From Membranihabitans marinus (GTDB lineage: Bacteria > Bacteroidota > Bacteroidia > Chitinophagales > Saprospiraceae), in NCBI RefSeq assembly GCF_019802045.1, contig NZ_JAHVHU010000007.1:248001-312000 (forward strand): 64,000 nt of DNA, read 5' to 3'. The notes under the pieces are model-generated. The model was not told the origin of the DNA, did no database searches, and saw nothing but the letters and a program-made list of their open reading frames with translations. The translations under genes were made by a program, and so were the position numbers. Numbering within the stretch: position 1 is the stretch's first letter; each line of letters begins with the position of its first letter. Shown piece by piece: positions 54,939 to 63,743 of this stretch.

Positions 54939-56453
54939 ATGAAGGTTTTAGTGATTCTGGGTCATCCTCGACCGGATAGTTTTGCAGAAGCTATGGCAGA
55001 AGCATACATGGATGGTGCGCGGGCGGCTGGCGTCGAAGTCACTTATCTGAAGCTTTATGACTTGGAGTTTGACATCCATGTTACTACTCAAAAGCTTCGG
55101 AAGCAATTTTCGGAACCCGATCTGGATTATGCCCGGCAATGTGTATCCGAAGCGGATCATTTGGTATTTGTCTATCCCACCTGGTGGGCCACCATGCCGG
55201 CTTTGCTAAAAGGTTTTCTGGATCGGCTGCTTTTGCCGGGGTTTGCTTTTGAAGAAAAGGATCGAAATACAGACTGGATCCCACTTTTGAAGGGGAAGAC
55301 AGCTCAGCTGATCACGACGATGGACACGCCCATCTTGGTTTATCGATTTCTCTATCATGCGCCCGGGACCAACGCGATGCGCAAAGGAACATTAGGTTAT
55401 TGTGGAATAAAACCAGTCCGGTTTTTGGGTTTTTCTCCCATTTCCTACACCACTGAAGATAAGCGTCGAAAATGGCTCCGCCGGGTCCGACGCGAAGGTG
55501 AAAAACTGGAATCCGGCGTATTGACATCCTGGGAAAAGCTGTGGTTCAAAATGATGCCCTGGCTCAAAGCGATTCGCTTTCAGTTCTATCCGATGACGTG
55601 GGTGTCTTATGCGGTCGGCGGGTTCAGTGCGGCATATCTCGGACACGCTTTTGATGCCTGGATATTTTGGTTGGGCTATGCATTCCTTTTTTTACTGGAG
55701 GTCGCTGTCGTGTTCAATAATGACTACCACGATTATCCCAGTGATGAGGTGAACAAGAATTACAGTCCTTTTACCGGTGGATCACGGGTGCTTGTGGATG
55801 GTGATCTCACCCGGGGCCAGTTGAAAAAAGGGAGCATTGCGGCCCTATTTTTGGCTGGCTTTCTGGGGCTTCTGGTTGTTTATATGGCGAATCTGGGTAT
55901 TGTGCCGGTCGCGGTGATTGCTCTGCTCAGCATATTAGCGTTGGGCTATACGGCGCCTCCGTTAAAATTGTCATATCGAACCCTGGGTGAGATCGATGTG
56001 GGATTGACGCACAGCATCGGGGTGATGTTGTGCGGATTTCTGTTTCAGGGGGGAGATGTGTTCGATCCATTTCCATGGATGATCAGTGTTCCCTTGTTTT
56101 TGAGCATTGTGGTAGCCATCATCCTGGCCGGGATCCCGGACTATGCAGCAGATAAGACAATCGACAAGAAGACCGTGGCGGTTCGTTTTGGAAAGAAGGT
56201 TGCGATGTGTATCTCCATGGCCATCACAGCGACCACCATCTTGGTCACCTTGTGGTGGTGGCAGTTGCCAGATATCGGCTCTTTGTATGCTACCGCTGTT
56301 TGGTTTATCCTGCCTCATGGAATGCTCTTGCTTTACAAGACGGTCTGGTATGCGTTCGGTCTGAAAATTCCTGAGCGCATCGATGGTTTGCTTGTACTTT
56401 CTTTGTTGTTTATTTTTTGGTTTGGGTTGTTTCCATTGCTTGCTATTACGTGA
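54939..56453 (+). CDS. Fusion of NAD(P)H quinone-reductase-like flavodoxin domain and UbiA prenyltransferase
   Basis: A 504-residue two-part protein in one uninterrupted frame. Residues about 1-190 form a flavodoxin-2 (NQO1/Kef regulator-like) domain: VLVILGHPRPDSFAEAM, VFVYPTWWATMPALLKGFLD and the GTLGYCGI segment. Residues about 205-504 form a UbiA-type membrane prenyltransferase with about eight helices and both Asp motifs: NDYHDYPSDEVN near 260 and DYAADKTIDKKT near 398. UbiA enzymes attach isoprenoid chains to aromatic acceptors in quinone, haem or chlorophyll synthesis. The fused reductase could reduce a quinone substrate or product. It follows ruvB by 20 nt. Substrate unknown. Confidence 0.9.
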   Translation: MKVLVILGHPRPDSFAEAMAEAYMDGARAAGVEVTYLKLYDLEFDIHVTTQKLRKQFSEPDLDYARQCVSEADHLVFVYPTWWATMPALLKGFLDRLLLPGFAFEEKDRNTDWIPLLKGKTAQLITTMDTPILVYRFLYHAPGTNAMRKGTLGYCGIKPVRFLGFSPISYTTEDKRRKWLRRVRREGEKLESGVLTSWEKLWFKMMPWLKAIRFQFYPMTWVSYAVGGFSAAYLGHAFDAWIFWLGYAFLFLLEVAVVFNNDYHDYPSDEVNKNYSPFTGGSRVLVDGDLTRGQLKKGSIAALFLAGFLGLLVVYMANLGIVPVAVIALLSILALGYTAPPLKLSYRTLGEIDVGLTHSIGVMLCGFLFQGGDVFDPFPWMISVPLFLSIVVAIILAGIPDYAADKTIDKKTVAVRFGKKVAMCISMAITATTILVTLWWWQLPDIGSLYATAVWFILPHGMLLLYKTVWYAFGLKIPERIDGLLVLSLLFIFWFGLFPLLAIT

Positions 56454-56494
56454 AAATCGTTGGTGTAATAGGAGGCTTTAAAACATAAATATCT

Positions 56495-58513
56495 ATGAAA
56501 ATATTCTTTTTTATCCTCACACTGACACTTCCCGTGTTTTGTTTTACCCAGTATCCAGGTGGGTCGAAATATACAACACCTGATCAATCCAATAATATAC
56601 GTCATTATTTGATGAAAGAGGCGGCCGCCATTACATCCCGGTCCTTGGATACCATCCAGGATCTTTCTGGATGGAAGAGAGTTCAGAAGCAGAAAAAAGA
56701 AGAACTTGCAGAAATGTTGGGTCTGGATGGTTATCCGGTCTTTGAGCAAAGACCTGCTCCATACTACAAGCGCGTGGGTACCATACGCCAGGATGGTTTT
56801 GACATTGTGAAGCTGTATTACGAGTCAATGGATGATTTATTTGTTCCGGCAAATTTATATATCCCTCATAAACTTAACCAGGCGGCACCCGCTATTTTAT
56901 ACGTTTGCGGGCACAGTCATACACAAAAACACCATTACCAGGCTCACGCCCGAAATTTTGCTGAGCAAGGATTCGTATGTCTGATCATCGAGACCATTCA
57001 ACGCGGGGAGGTAAAAGGCGACCATTTGGGTGCTTATGAAAAAGGGTGGTTTCAGTGGTACAGCCGGGGGTATAACCCTGCCGGAGTAGAGGTCTGGAAC
57101 GGTATCCGGGGCATTGATTTAATGGAGTCATTGGCTGAAGTGGACCCAAAAAGAATTGGGGTGACCGGTATTTCCGGCGGAGGCTCACAAAGCTGGTATC
57201 TTCCGGCGCTCGATGGGCGGATACGAGCCGCTGCAGCAGTAGCCGGAGCAGGAACTCTGGAAGGCCAGGTGTGCCAGAAAACCCTGGATGACCACTGCGA
57301 TTGCATGATGCCGATCAATACCTACTTGTGGGATTTTTCAGATATCGGTGCCTTAATCGCACCCCGTCCATTTGTGGTAGCTCAGACCCGGCACGACGGG
57401 TATTACTCGATCGAAAGTGTTCGTGACCTGTATCAACGGACCTCGAAAATATATGAGCTGTATGGTCGTGGCGATAACATCACAATGAAGGAAGCTCCCG
57501 GCGGGCACAGTTACGGTGAAAACGATGAAATGCGGCCATGGATTCTTTCTTTCTTCAGAAGGCATTTGCAAAACGACAAAAACGGAACAACAGAGCAGGG
57601 TAACATAGATGTTTCAAAAGTACTTTCCGATACTGATTTATCGGTATACTCAGGTAAGCCACCAGAAAATGATCGGACTAAATTGATCCAGGAATCCTTT
57701 GTTCCCAAGGCGGAGGTTCCGAATATTTCATCCAAAGCCGATCTGAACGCTTATCGACAACGGATTACAGACCAACTAAAAGCCAAAACCTTTAGAGCCT
57801 TCCCTGAGGAGCCGGTACCTTTCGAAGCAAAATTGGAATTCTCTACACGAAATTTTTCGAAATTTGGTCGGGAGATATACAGCTTTGTGTCGGAAAAGGG
57901 ATGGCGCTTAAAGCTAGATGTAAGAAGAACAGCCCGTCCATCTGAAGAATCAACCCCGGTTGTATTAATCCTAAATAATCCCAATGAAACCAAATGGGCA
58001 TCACATCATCTGGCCCGAGGGCATAACAATGATTATAACATCGCCTATTTTGAAGCCCGGGGGATCGGGGAGACGGGATGGGCGGAAAATCAAAAATGGC
58101 ACATCCGCCGGGCATCGGCCTGGACCGGTCGTACAATTGCCTCCATGCGGGTGTACGATGTTCTGCGTAGTCTTCAGTACCTTCGTACATTGGAAGGGGT
58201 GGATCCAGCGAACATTCATCTGGCTGCACGCGGTGAGATGGCCGTCGTTGCGGCGTATGCAGCTTTGTTGGATGGAACTATTAAGTCGCTGACTCTGGAG
58301 AATCCACCAGCGACGCAGGATGTAGAAAGCGATCCCGAAGGACGCGGCCCTGCTTTGGAAATGTTGAATTGCCTTCGAATCACGGATCTGCCTCAGGTGG
58401 TTGCTTGTCAGTTTCCGGGGAATCTGACTCTGCTCGGCCAAATTCCGGAATCGTATCAATGGGTGGAAGAAATTTACAACGACTTGGGGAACATGAGCAT
58501 TAGATCACAGTAA
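56495..58513 (+). CDS. Secreted two-domain alpha/beta-hydrolase (acetyl xylan esterase-like)
   Basis: A 672-residue exported protein with a signal peptide (about 1-18). The first alpha/beta-hydrolase domain (about 60-355) has ILYVCGHSHTQKHHYQ, the nucleophile elbow GVTGISGGGSQSWYL (Ser near 228) and a catalytic-His region GGHSYGEND. It resembles AXE1-type acetyl esterases and glycoside-associated hydrolases. The second half (about 390-672) repeats the fold, but its elbow reads AARGEMA without Ser, so it is probably non-catalytic. It likely removes acyl groups from polysaccharides. It begins 41 nt after the fusion gene. Confidence 0.82.
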   Translation: MKIFFFILTLTLPVFCFTQYPGGSKYTTPDQSNNIRHYLMKEAAAITSRSLDTIQDLSGWKRVQKQKKEELAEMLGLDGYPVFEQRPAPYYKRVGTIRQDGFDIVKLYYESMDDLFVPANLYIPHKLNQAAPAILYVCGHSHTQKHHYQAHARNFAEQGFVCLIIETIQRGEVKGDHLGAYEKGWFQWYSRGYNPAGVEVWNGIRGIDLMESLAEVDPKRIGVTGISGGGSQSWYLPALDGRIRAAAAVAGAGTLEGQVCQKTLDDHCDCMMPINTYLWDFSDIGALIAPRPFVVAQTRHDGYYSIESVRDLYQRTSKIYELYGRGDNITMKEAPGGHSYGENDEMRPWILSFFRRHLQNDKNGTTEQGNIDVSKVLSDTDLSVYSGKPPENDRTKLIQESFVPKAEVPNISSKADLNAYRQRITDQLKAKTFRAFPEEPVPFEAKLEFSTRNFSKFGREIYSFVSEKGWRLKLDVRRTARPSEESTPVVLILNNPNETKWASHHLARGHNNDYNIAYFEARGIGETGWAENQKWHIRRASAWTGRTIASMRVYDVLRSLQYLRTLEGVDPANIHLAARGEMAVVAAYAALLDGTIKSLTLENPPATQDVESDPEGRGPALEMLNCLRITDLPQVVACQFPGNLTLLGQIPESYQWVEEIYNDLGNMSIRSQ

Positions 58514-58812
58514 TATATTCTATTATCAATACTTGGGTTCCGTGCCTACTCAAGTTACGAAGCTGAGTAGAGAGTTTACGATTAAAGAGTACACATTTTT
58601 GAAACATATGGATTAATAAAAGGGGGTAGAAAAGAAAACTCTTGAACCCTTGCTATCAATGATTTTGGAAATTCAATCTGAATACATGTTATATTGGAAG
58701 TTATAACTAGCGCACACGAGGGGTGCGCGGCGGTATAGACTCCTCCTATCCCTCATAAAATTTTAGTGAACCATTTCTCCCTAAAACCAGTTAAATTCCT
58801 AACTTAGAGTAT

Positions 58813-59643
58813 ATGAATCAGCTTTTCAAGATTTTTAAAATTGACAATGAGGAAGCCGCGAGAATAATTGCTTCGCCTGATGAACCCCATCAGCACGATT
58901 ACGAAGAGTTGATTGTAGGGATGGCGGGTGAGTTAGAGCATTTTATTGATTTCAAGACGACTCGCATTGAAGCGCCCTTTGTAAGTTTTGTGACCAAAGG
59001 GAAGGTGCATCGCATTATCCCAAAACTAAAGAACGGACAATGCGACATGTGGGTACTTCGTTTCCAAAGTGAGTTTATCCCCGAAACTACTTTTCAGCTC
59101 TATAGTTATTACCACGATCAGGCGACCCTGAAGTTACAAGGCGGAGATTGTTTCAGTCACCTGGCAGCACTCTGCGAAACCATAGATGCCGCCATGCAAC
59201 AGGAAAGTCCGGATCTGGGTGTAGTGCGGCATTTGCTAAATGGTTTGTTCGTCATGATCGAGTCAGAAAGGGAAAAATTAACTTCAGATGACCACGGATT
59301 GGAGAAAACACAAAACTCAACCCTGCAAAGTTTTCTGAAAATTCTTGAAGAGAACTACCACAGACCGGTGGGGGTGGATTTTTATGCCGAAAAGCTATTT
59401 ATGTCGGCCAGAAATCTGAACTTGATTTGTAAAAATATACTACAAAAAACCGTTAGCGAGATTATTGAAACGCGAAAGCTTATCGAAGCCAAAAATCAAC
59501 TTTTGCAAACAGATAAGAATATTTCTGAAATTGGATTTGACTTGGGATACAATGAAAAATCCTATTTCTCCAATGTGTTCAAAAAGCGGACAGGCCAGAC
59601 ACCTTCCGAGTTTCGGGAAGAAATGATGAGCCTGCTTTCCTGA
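58813..59643 (+). CDS. AraC family transcriptional regulator
   Basis: A 276-residue regulator with an N-terminal cupin-like sensor domain (about 1-150, HQHDYEELIVGMAGELEHF) and a C-terminal AraC DNA-binding domain (about 180-276) with two helix-turn-helices, the second marked by SEIGFDLGYNEKSYFSNVF and GQTPSEFRE. It sits directly upstream of the YceI gene and the redox cluster, which it probably controls; ligand unknown. A 6-bp hairpin GCGCAC/GTGCGC (58710-58728) lies in the upstream spacer. Confidence 0.92.
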   Translation: MNQLFKIFKIDNEEAARIIASPDEPHQHDYEELIVGMAGELEHFIDFKTTRIEAPFVSFVTKGKVHRIIPKLKNGQCDMWVLRFQSEFIPETTFQLYSYYHDQATLKLQGGDCFSHLAALCETIDAAMQQESPDLGVVRHLLNGLFVMIESEREKLTSDDHGLEKTQNSTLQSFLKILEENYHRPVGVDFYAEKLFMSARNLNLICKNILQKTVSEIIETRKLIEAKNQLLQTDKNISEIGFDLGYNEKSYFSNVFKKRTGQTPSEFREEMMSLLS

Positions 59644-59694
59644 TTTTACAACTCATTGTCCAAATTCTATTACCTCAACCCCTCCACTCGATGA

Positions 59695-59702
59695 TATCTT
59701 TG
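59695..59702 (+). promoter_or_regulatory. -7 element upstream of the YceI gene
   Basis: TATCTTTG is a perfect TAnnTTTG match 132 nt upstream of the YceI start and 52 nt after the araC-type gene. The long leader could hold regulatory sequence; no -33 box is apparent. Confidence 0.5.
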
Positions 59703-59834
59703 CACTTATAAGAAAAGGTCACACTCATTACCTGAATGACTGCATACCGTGTTAAACAAACAGGTAGCATTTGGTAGGAAAACCACGTGGCCTACAGGTG
59801 AAACTCAATTTACAAAACAATAAATTTTTATATT

Positions 59835-60407
59835 ATGAAAAATCTTATTTCATTATTTGCATTGGTATTGCTTGCGGTAAGCTCATTTGCACAGACTCAA
59901 TGGAAGGTTGACCCTTACCACTCCTCCCTAAATTTTAACATCTCACATTCCGGTATAAGTATTGTGAATGGAAAATTCCTGGAATACACCGGGAATCTAA
60001 CTACAGATGGGGAAGCATTGAATGATGCCAAAGTTGATTTTACCGTTAAAGTGAATAGCATCAATACCAATGTTGAAGATCGGGACAACCACCTAAGAAG
60101 TGCTGATTTCTTTGAGGTTGAAAAATACCCGAATATGACTTTTAAAAGTTCAAAAATCTTACCGACCGGTAAACCCGACCACTATTTATTGTATGGTAAG
60201 CTGACCATAAAAGATGTAACGAAAGACGTGATATTTGATGTACACTATGGTGGGACCGTCGAGACGGATCAAGGAAAAAAACTAGGCGTGAAAGCCAAAA
60301 CGACCATCAATAGATTTGATTATAATATTGATTTTGACCCGACGGCCGCTGGTGTTGGGAAGGATGTACATATATTGATTCACGCCCAATTTGCGACTGC
60401 AGAGTGA
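59835..60407 (+). CDS. YceI family periplasmic lipid-binding protein
   Basis: A 190-residue YceI-like protein with a signal peptide (about 1-19, cleavage after SFA). WKVDPYHSSLNFNISHSGIS opens the lipocalin-like barrel, and DNHLRSADFFEVEKYPNMTFKS and GKLTIKDVTKDVIFDV are family signatures. Family members bind polyisoprenoids such as quinone precursors in the periplasm. It follows the AraC regulator and has its own promoter candidate. Confidence 0.94.
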   Translation: MKNLISLFALVLLAVSSFAQTQWKVDPYHSSLNFNISHSGISIVNGKFLEYTGNLTTDGEALNDAKVDFTVKVNSINTNVEDRDNHLRSADFFEVEKYPNMTFKSSKILPTGKPDHYLLYGKLTIKDVTKDVIFDVHYGGTVETDQGKKLGVKAKTTINRFDYNIDFDPTAAGVGKDVHILIHAQFATAE

Positions 60408-60496
60408 GCAACAGAAAATTTCAATTAGTCAACATTTTAAGCTTTATAGTTTTTAAGTGCTGAGTCCACTCCAGAAAATCATATTTTAAAATGATT

Positions 60497-60625
60497 AGCC
60501 CCGGTGCTTTAGCCCGGGGTGTTTATCATGCCGACCATATTGGCTTTAGCCATGTAAAACACAAAGCACTCAGGGCTAAAGCCCATCATTATTTTACATT
60601 ATCATACCCGGCCTAAAGGCACGGG
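60497..60625. repeat. REP-like hairpin cluster after the YceI gene
   Basis: Four G/C-rich hairpins: CCCCGG/CCGGGG (60499-60519), the palindrome TGGCTTTAGCCA (60541-60552), GGGCTAAAGCCC (60573-60584) and CCCG-GCC/GGC-CGGG (60607-60625). All carry a core of GGCTAAAGCC type, as in REP elements spread by REP-associated tyrosine transposases. The remainder of the 60408-60812 gap is featureless. No transposase gene is present. Confidence 0.7.
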
Positions 60626-60812
60626 CTAATAAAACAAAAAACTGATTTTTCAGAGTAAGCTTAGTGTTGAATGATAATATGATCGGGAGTACTTAATATG
60701 CAGAGCTAAGATTATGTAGGATGTCATCCTCAATAGAGCGTGACGTAACCACTTGCTTTTAAATATCTTCTTAGCAATAAGCCTTCTGTGGGACAATCAA
60801 AAATTTAAAAAA

Positions 60813-61754
60813 ATGAATAACGAAAATATTATTAATAATCCATTATTGTGTGACATCGAAACGGGGATGTGTGAAACATCTGATGGAAGTATGGGTTCGA
60901 TATCTAAAACCGATGTGCAATCCAGTGAGAAATCCATAAAAGTCATTTATTATACCGACCCAATTTGCTCTTCGTGTTGGGGCATCGAACCACAACTGCG
61001 TAAACTCAAATTGGAATACGGTAATGATCTTGATATCGAATACAGAATGGGTGGGTTATTACCGGATTGGAGTTACAACAGTGGAGGTATCGGAAAACCA
61101 TCGGACGTGGCTCACCACTGGGACGAAGTGAGTATTCATTACGATATGCCTATTGACGGAGATGTATGGTTGGAAGACCCTTTGGAATCATCGTACCCGC
61201 CCTCTATCGCATTCAAAGCGGCACAAATGCAAGATAAAGAAAAAGCCATTTTATTTCTTCGCGAAATACGGGAAATGGTTTTCCTACAAAAGAAAAACAT
61301 TACGAAGTGGGAGCATTTGGCCGCTGCAGCCAGAGCCGTAGGTCTTCAAGTGGAGCAGTTGAGAATAGACTATGAAGGGCAGGCCACGGCCATATTTGAA
61401 GAAGATTTGACGAAGGCGAATGATATGGGTGTCAGAGGATTCCCTTCTGTTTCCTTTATTGACGAGTCGGGGAATAAAGAATTTGTTTACGGTACAAGAC
61501 CGTATGCATTTTATGAAATGGCTATTCTGAAGTTGAATCCGAAGGCCTCAAAAAGCGAATACAGTAAAGATTGGAGAACCCTTTTTACAAAATATGCGAC
61601 GCTGACCGCTAAGGAGTTTTCTGAGCTATCCGGAACGCCCAGAAATGAAAGTGAAATGGTGCTGAATGATCTTTCTGATGAGGGAGTCTTGGAAAAATGG
61701 ACCACCAAAAACGGAGCTATTTGGAAATTTATCAAACATAACACAAATGATTAA
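60813..61754 (+). CDS. DsbA family (FrnE-like) thiol oxidoreductase
   Basis: A 313-residue cytosolic protein with a DsbA/FrnE thioredoxin-helical domain. The redox motif is YTDPICSSCWG (Cys 52 and 55), and RGFPSVSFIDESGNKEF carries the cis-Pro. The C-terminal 60 residues (ELSGTPRNESEMVLNDLSDE) look like a winged-helix, so a redox sensor is possible. The open frame extends 20 codons upstream without conserved sequence; ATG 60813 is preferred. Its last 8 nt overlap the start of doxX, indicating an operon. Confidence 0.88.
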   Translation: MNNENIINNPLLCDIETGMCETSDGSMGSISKTDVQSSEKSIKVIYYTDPICSSCWGIEPQLRKLKLEYGNDLDIEYRMGGLLPDWSYNSGGIGKPSDVAHHWDEVSIHYDMPIDGDVWLEDPLESSYPPSIAFKAAQMQDKEKAILFLREIREMVFLQKKNITKWEHLAAAARAVGLQVEQLRIDYEGQATAIFEEDLTKANDMGVRGFPSVSFIDESGNKEFVYGTRPYAFYEMAILKLNPKASKSEYSKDWRTLFTKYATLTAKEFSELSGTPRNESEMVLNDLSDEGVLEKWTTKNGAIWKFIKHNTND

Positions 61755-62187
61755 AAACACGTTCAATCCTGGCAATTACGCTGCACATATTAACTTTGCA
61801 TTGCTGGTTCTTCGTATTGCCGTCGGAATTTTAATGCTGACCCATGGCTTGGGTAAATTTGAAAGATTATTTGGAGAGGGCCCCATTCAGTTTTCTGACC
61901 CGATTGGCATAGGCGCAACAGCATCATTGGTGCTGGCCATCTTTGCTGAAGTGTTCTGATTTATTCTATTAATATTCGGATTGGGAACACGTCTGGCCGC
62001 CATTCCATTGCTTATCACCATGCTAGTGGCTGCGCTGATTCATCATATAGATGATCCTTTCAGGAAACAAGAGTTGCCTTTGCTCTATGCCTCTATTTAC
62101 TTTTTTATTGCTTTGGCAGGAGCAGGCAAGTTGTCCCTTGACCACTGGATCCACCAGCGGTTCCATCGTCAGGCGAGTTTAGAATAG
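61747..62187 (+). pseudogene. DoxX family membrane protein with in-frame TGA
   Basis: Reading from ATG 61747 gives MIKNTFNPGNYAAHINFALL, VLRIAVGILMLTHGLGKFER and ending AEVF at a TGA (61957-61959, codon 71). The same frame continues FILLIFGLGTRLAAIPLLIT through GAGKLSLDHWIHQRF to a stop at 62185-62187, completing the four-helix DoxX fold (about 146 codons). Homologues read FAEVFCSILL here as far as I recall, so TGA most likely replaces a Cys codon. DoxX proteins are small quinone- or redox-linked membrane proteins. The gene overlaps the dsbA-like gene by 8 nt. Confidence 0.82.
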
Positions 62188-62235
62188 GCATACTAGAAAA
62201 GATGGAATAATCTTTTTAAATTAAGCACGGTTTAA

Positions 62236-62867
62236 AAACGAACGGAATCGTTAAAAATTTTAGATGTTGCCGGCACTGCAGCTTTCAGTTTTGCAGGGAT
62301 CTATGCTGCCATGGAAAAAAAGCTGGATGTCTTCGGAATTTTTATTATTGCTTTCATTACCGCATTGGGCGGGGGAACATTGCGGGACGTTTTGGTGGGG
62401 CAATTGCCCGTAAACTGGATGCTTGATTTGAATTCAGGAGTGGTTGTATTGCTGAGTACCATCGTTGCGTTACTTTTTAGAGGCGTCATAAAAGACTATC
62501 ACAATGTCCTCCTGTTCTTTGATTCCATCGGGCTCGGCTTTTTTCGATCGTAGGCATACAGACTGGTATTGCGCTGGAATTGCATCCGGTGATTTCGATC
62601 GCACTCGGAACCATTACTGCGTGTTTTGGAGGAGTGATTAGAGATATCTCTTTGAGTAATATACCACTCAACTTCCAGGAAGAAATTTATGCGACAACGT
62701 GTATTGTTGGAGGTATAGTTTTTTTCATATTGCTCAAGGTGGGTGTGCCTACCATGCCGGTTGAAGTCATTTGTCTCATTACGATCGTTGTATTCCGTCT
62801 TTTATCGGTAAAATACCACTGGCACTTACCTGTCATCTGGAAAGTTAAAGAATCGGAGCATAGCTAA
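62236..62867 (+). pseudogene. TRIC / UPF0126 (YicG-like) membrane channel, frameshifted
   Basis: Two frames together give a UPF0126/trimeric intracellular cation channel protein. The first runs from VAGTAAFSFAG and MEKKLDVFGIFIIAF to LFFDSIGLGFF, then hits TAG at 62551. After one missing T in a run of six (62539-62544), the other frame continues SIVGIQTGIALELHPVISIA to the end at 62867, with the second conserved GGVIRD repeat. The first repeat (GGGTLRD) is intact. The N-terminal helix upstream of ATG 62311 has no ATG, GTG or TTG start. Both defects point to decay or sequence error. Confidence 0.82.
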
Positions 62868-63222
62868 TTAACGACCACAAGTACTTATTTGATGAGAGGC
62901 AGAACATGGGAAAAAATCACTCTGAACTTCGTCAATCAGTAGTGTTGAGATCAAAAGAGTAAGATTCGTGGTACAATGGCTTGGTCGCAATTTTTGAGGT
63001 TTAAGCGCTGACGTACCAGTTCATGGATAAACATTTAACTGTTTTTTTCTGTTGAATCAATGATATACAAAACTGTTTTCTAAAATTTTTAGTTTCTTTA
63101 AGTAATGATTTCCTGCCTCAAACTTCTTAACATAGATCAACGTCCACCACTATAAAGTCACGTAAATTTATCCCTGATGAAAATCCGTTATTTGGCACAA
63201 AATAAAAAATCCAACAAAAGAT
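62868..63222. other. Intergenic region without recognised features
   Basis: These 355 nt between the TRIC pseudogene and the GNAT gene are AT-rich. No frame with family similarity, perfect -7 box, hairpin or repeat was found. Confidence 0.4.
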
Positions 63223-63507
63223 ATGGCAGCAATAGAACAAGAGGATAACGGGAAAAAAGGACGGTTTATCATTTATGAGAATGAAGAGTTTGCCGGAGAA
63301 ATGACTTACACCTGGGCAGGAACGAAAAAATTTATAATTGACCACACGGGCGTGGAGAAAAAATTCGGTGGACAAGGATTTGGGAGGCGACTCGTGATGG
63401 CAGGGGTGGAATATGCGCGGAAAAACAACTTAAAAATCATCCCATTATGTCCTTACGCAAAAAGCAGATTCGACAGGGATAAGAGCATAGGTGACGTTTT
63501 GGCGTAA
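63223..63507 (+). CDS. GNAT-type acetyltransferase of the small YjdJ/NATD1 class
   Basis: A 94-residue single-domain protein. GRFIIYENEEFAGEMTYTWA, IIDHTGVEKKFGGQGFGRRL (acetyl-CoA pyrophosphate loop) and KIIPLCPYAKSRFD identify the minimal GNAT group called YjdJ or NATD1. Substrate unknown. The gene is complete, unlike its flanking membrane genes, and follows a 355-nt spacer. Confidence 0.9.
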   Translation: MAAIEQEDNGKKGRFIIYENEEFAGEMTYTWAGTKKFIIDHTGVEKKFGGQGFGRRLVMAGVEYARKNNLKIIPLCPYAKSRFDRDKSIGDVLA

Positions 63508-63593
63508 GCAAAAGTAGTTGATACCTATTTATACCATAAGTAATGAAAACGGCTTCAAGTTTTTTAATCTGAGATTGGAAAAGGGGGCATGAT

Positions 63594-63719
63594 ACCATTT
63601 TATTGATTCTCAGGTTGGTCTTTGGCCTTGTATTATTTCACCTGTTTGCTTTTATAGCATTGACGCTAACCGGCCCGGGAAAGTTTTCCTTGGACGATCG
63701 ACTGTTTCACCGGAAATAA
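63594..63719 (+). pseudogene. DoxX remnant with internal deletion
   Basis: A 41-codon in-frame stretch before a TAA at 63717 reads ILLILRLVFGLVLFH, typical of DoxX helix 1, followed directly by LFAFIALTLTGPGKFSLDD, typical of DoxX helix 4 and tail. Helices 2 and 3 are missing. The open frame starts after a TGA at 63570 and has only a TTG as possible start. It ends 24 nt before the dioxygenase gene, the place where a doxX gene would be expected. Confidence 0.65.
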
Positions 63720-63743
63720 AACAGAAAAACTTTAAAATAAATT

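Noticed and set aside
61957-61959. TGA in doxX as a selenocysteine codon
   Set aside because: No SECIS-like hairpin directly downstream was seen and DoxX proteins are not known selenoproteins.
61957-62553. Alternative genetic code explaining internal stops
   Set aside because: Intact genes throughout the window end normally with TAA, TAG and TGA; the defects are local and of different kinds.
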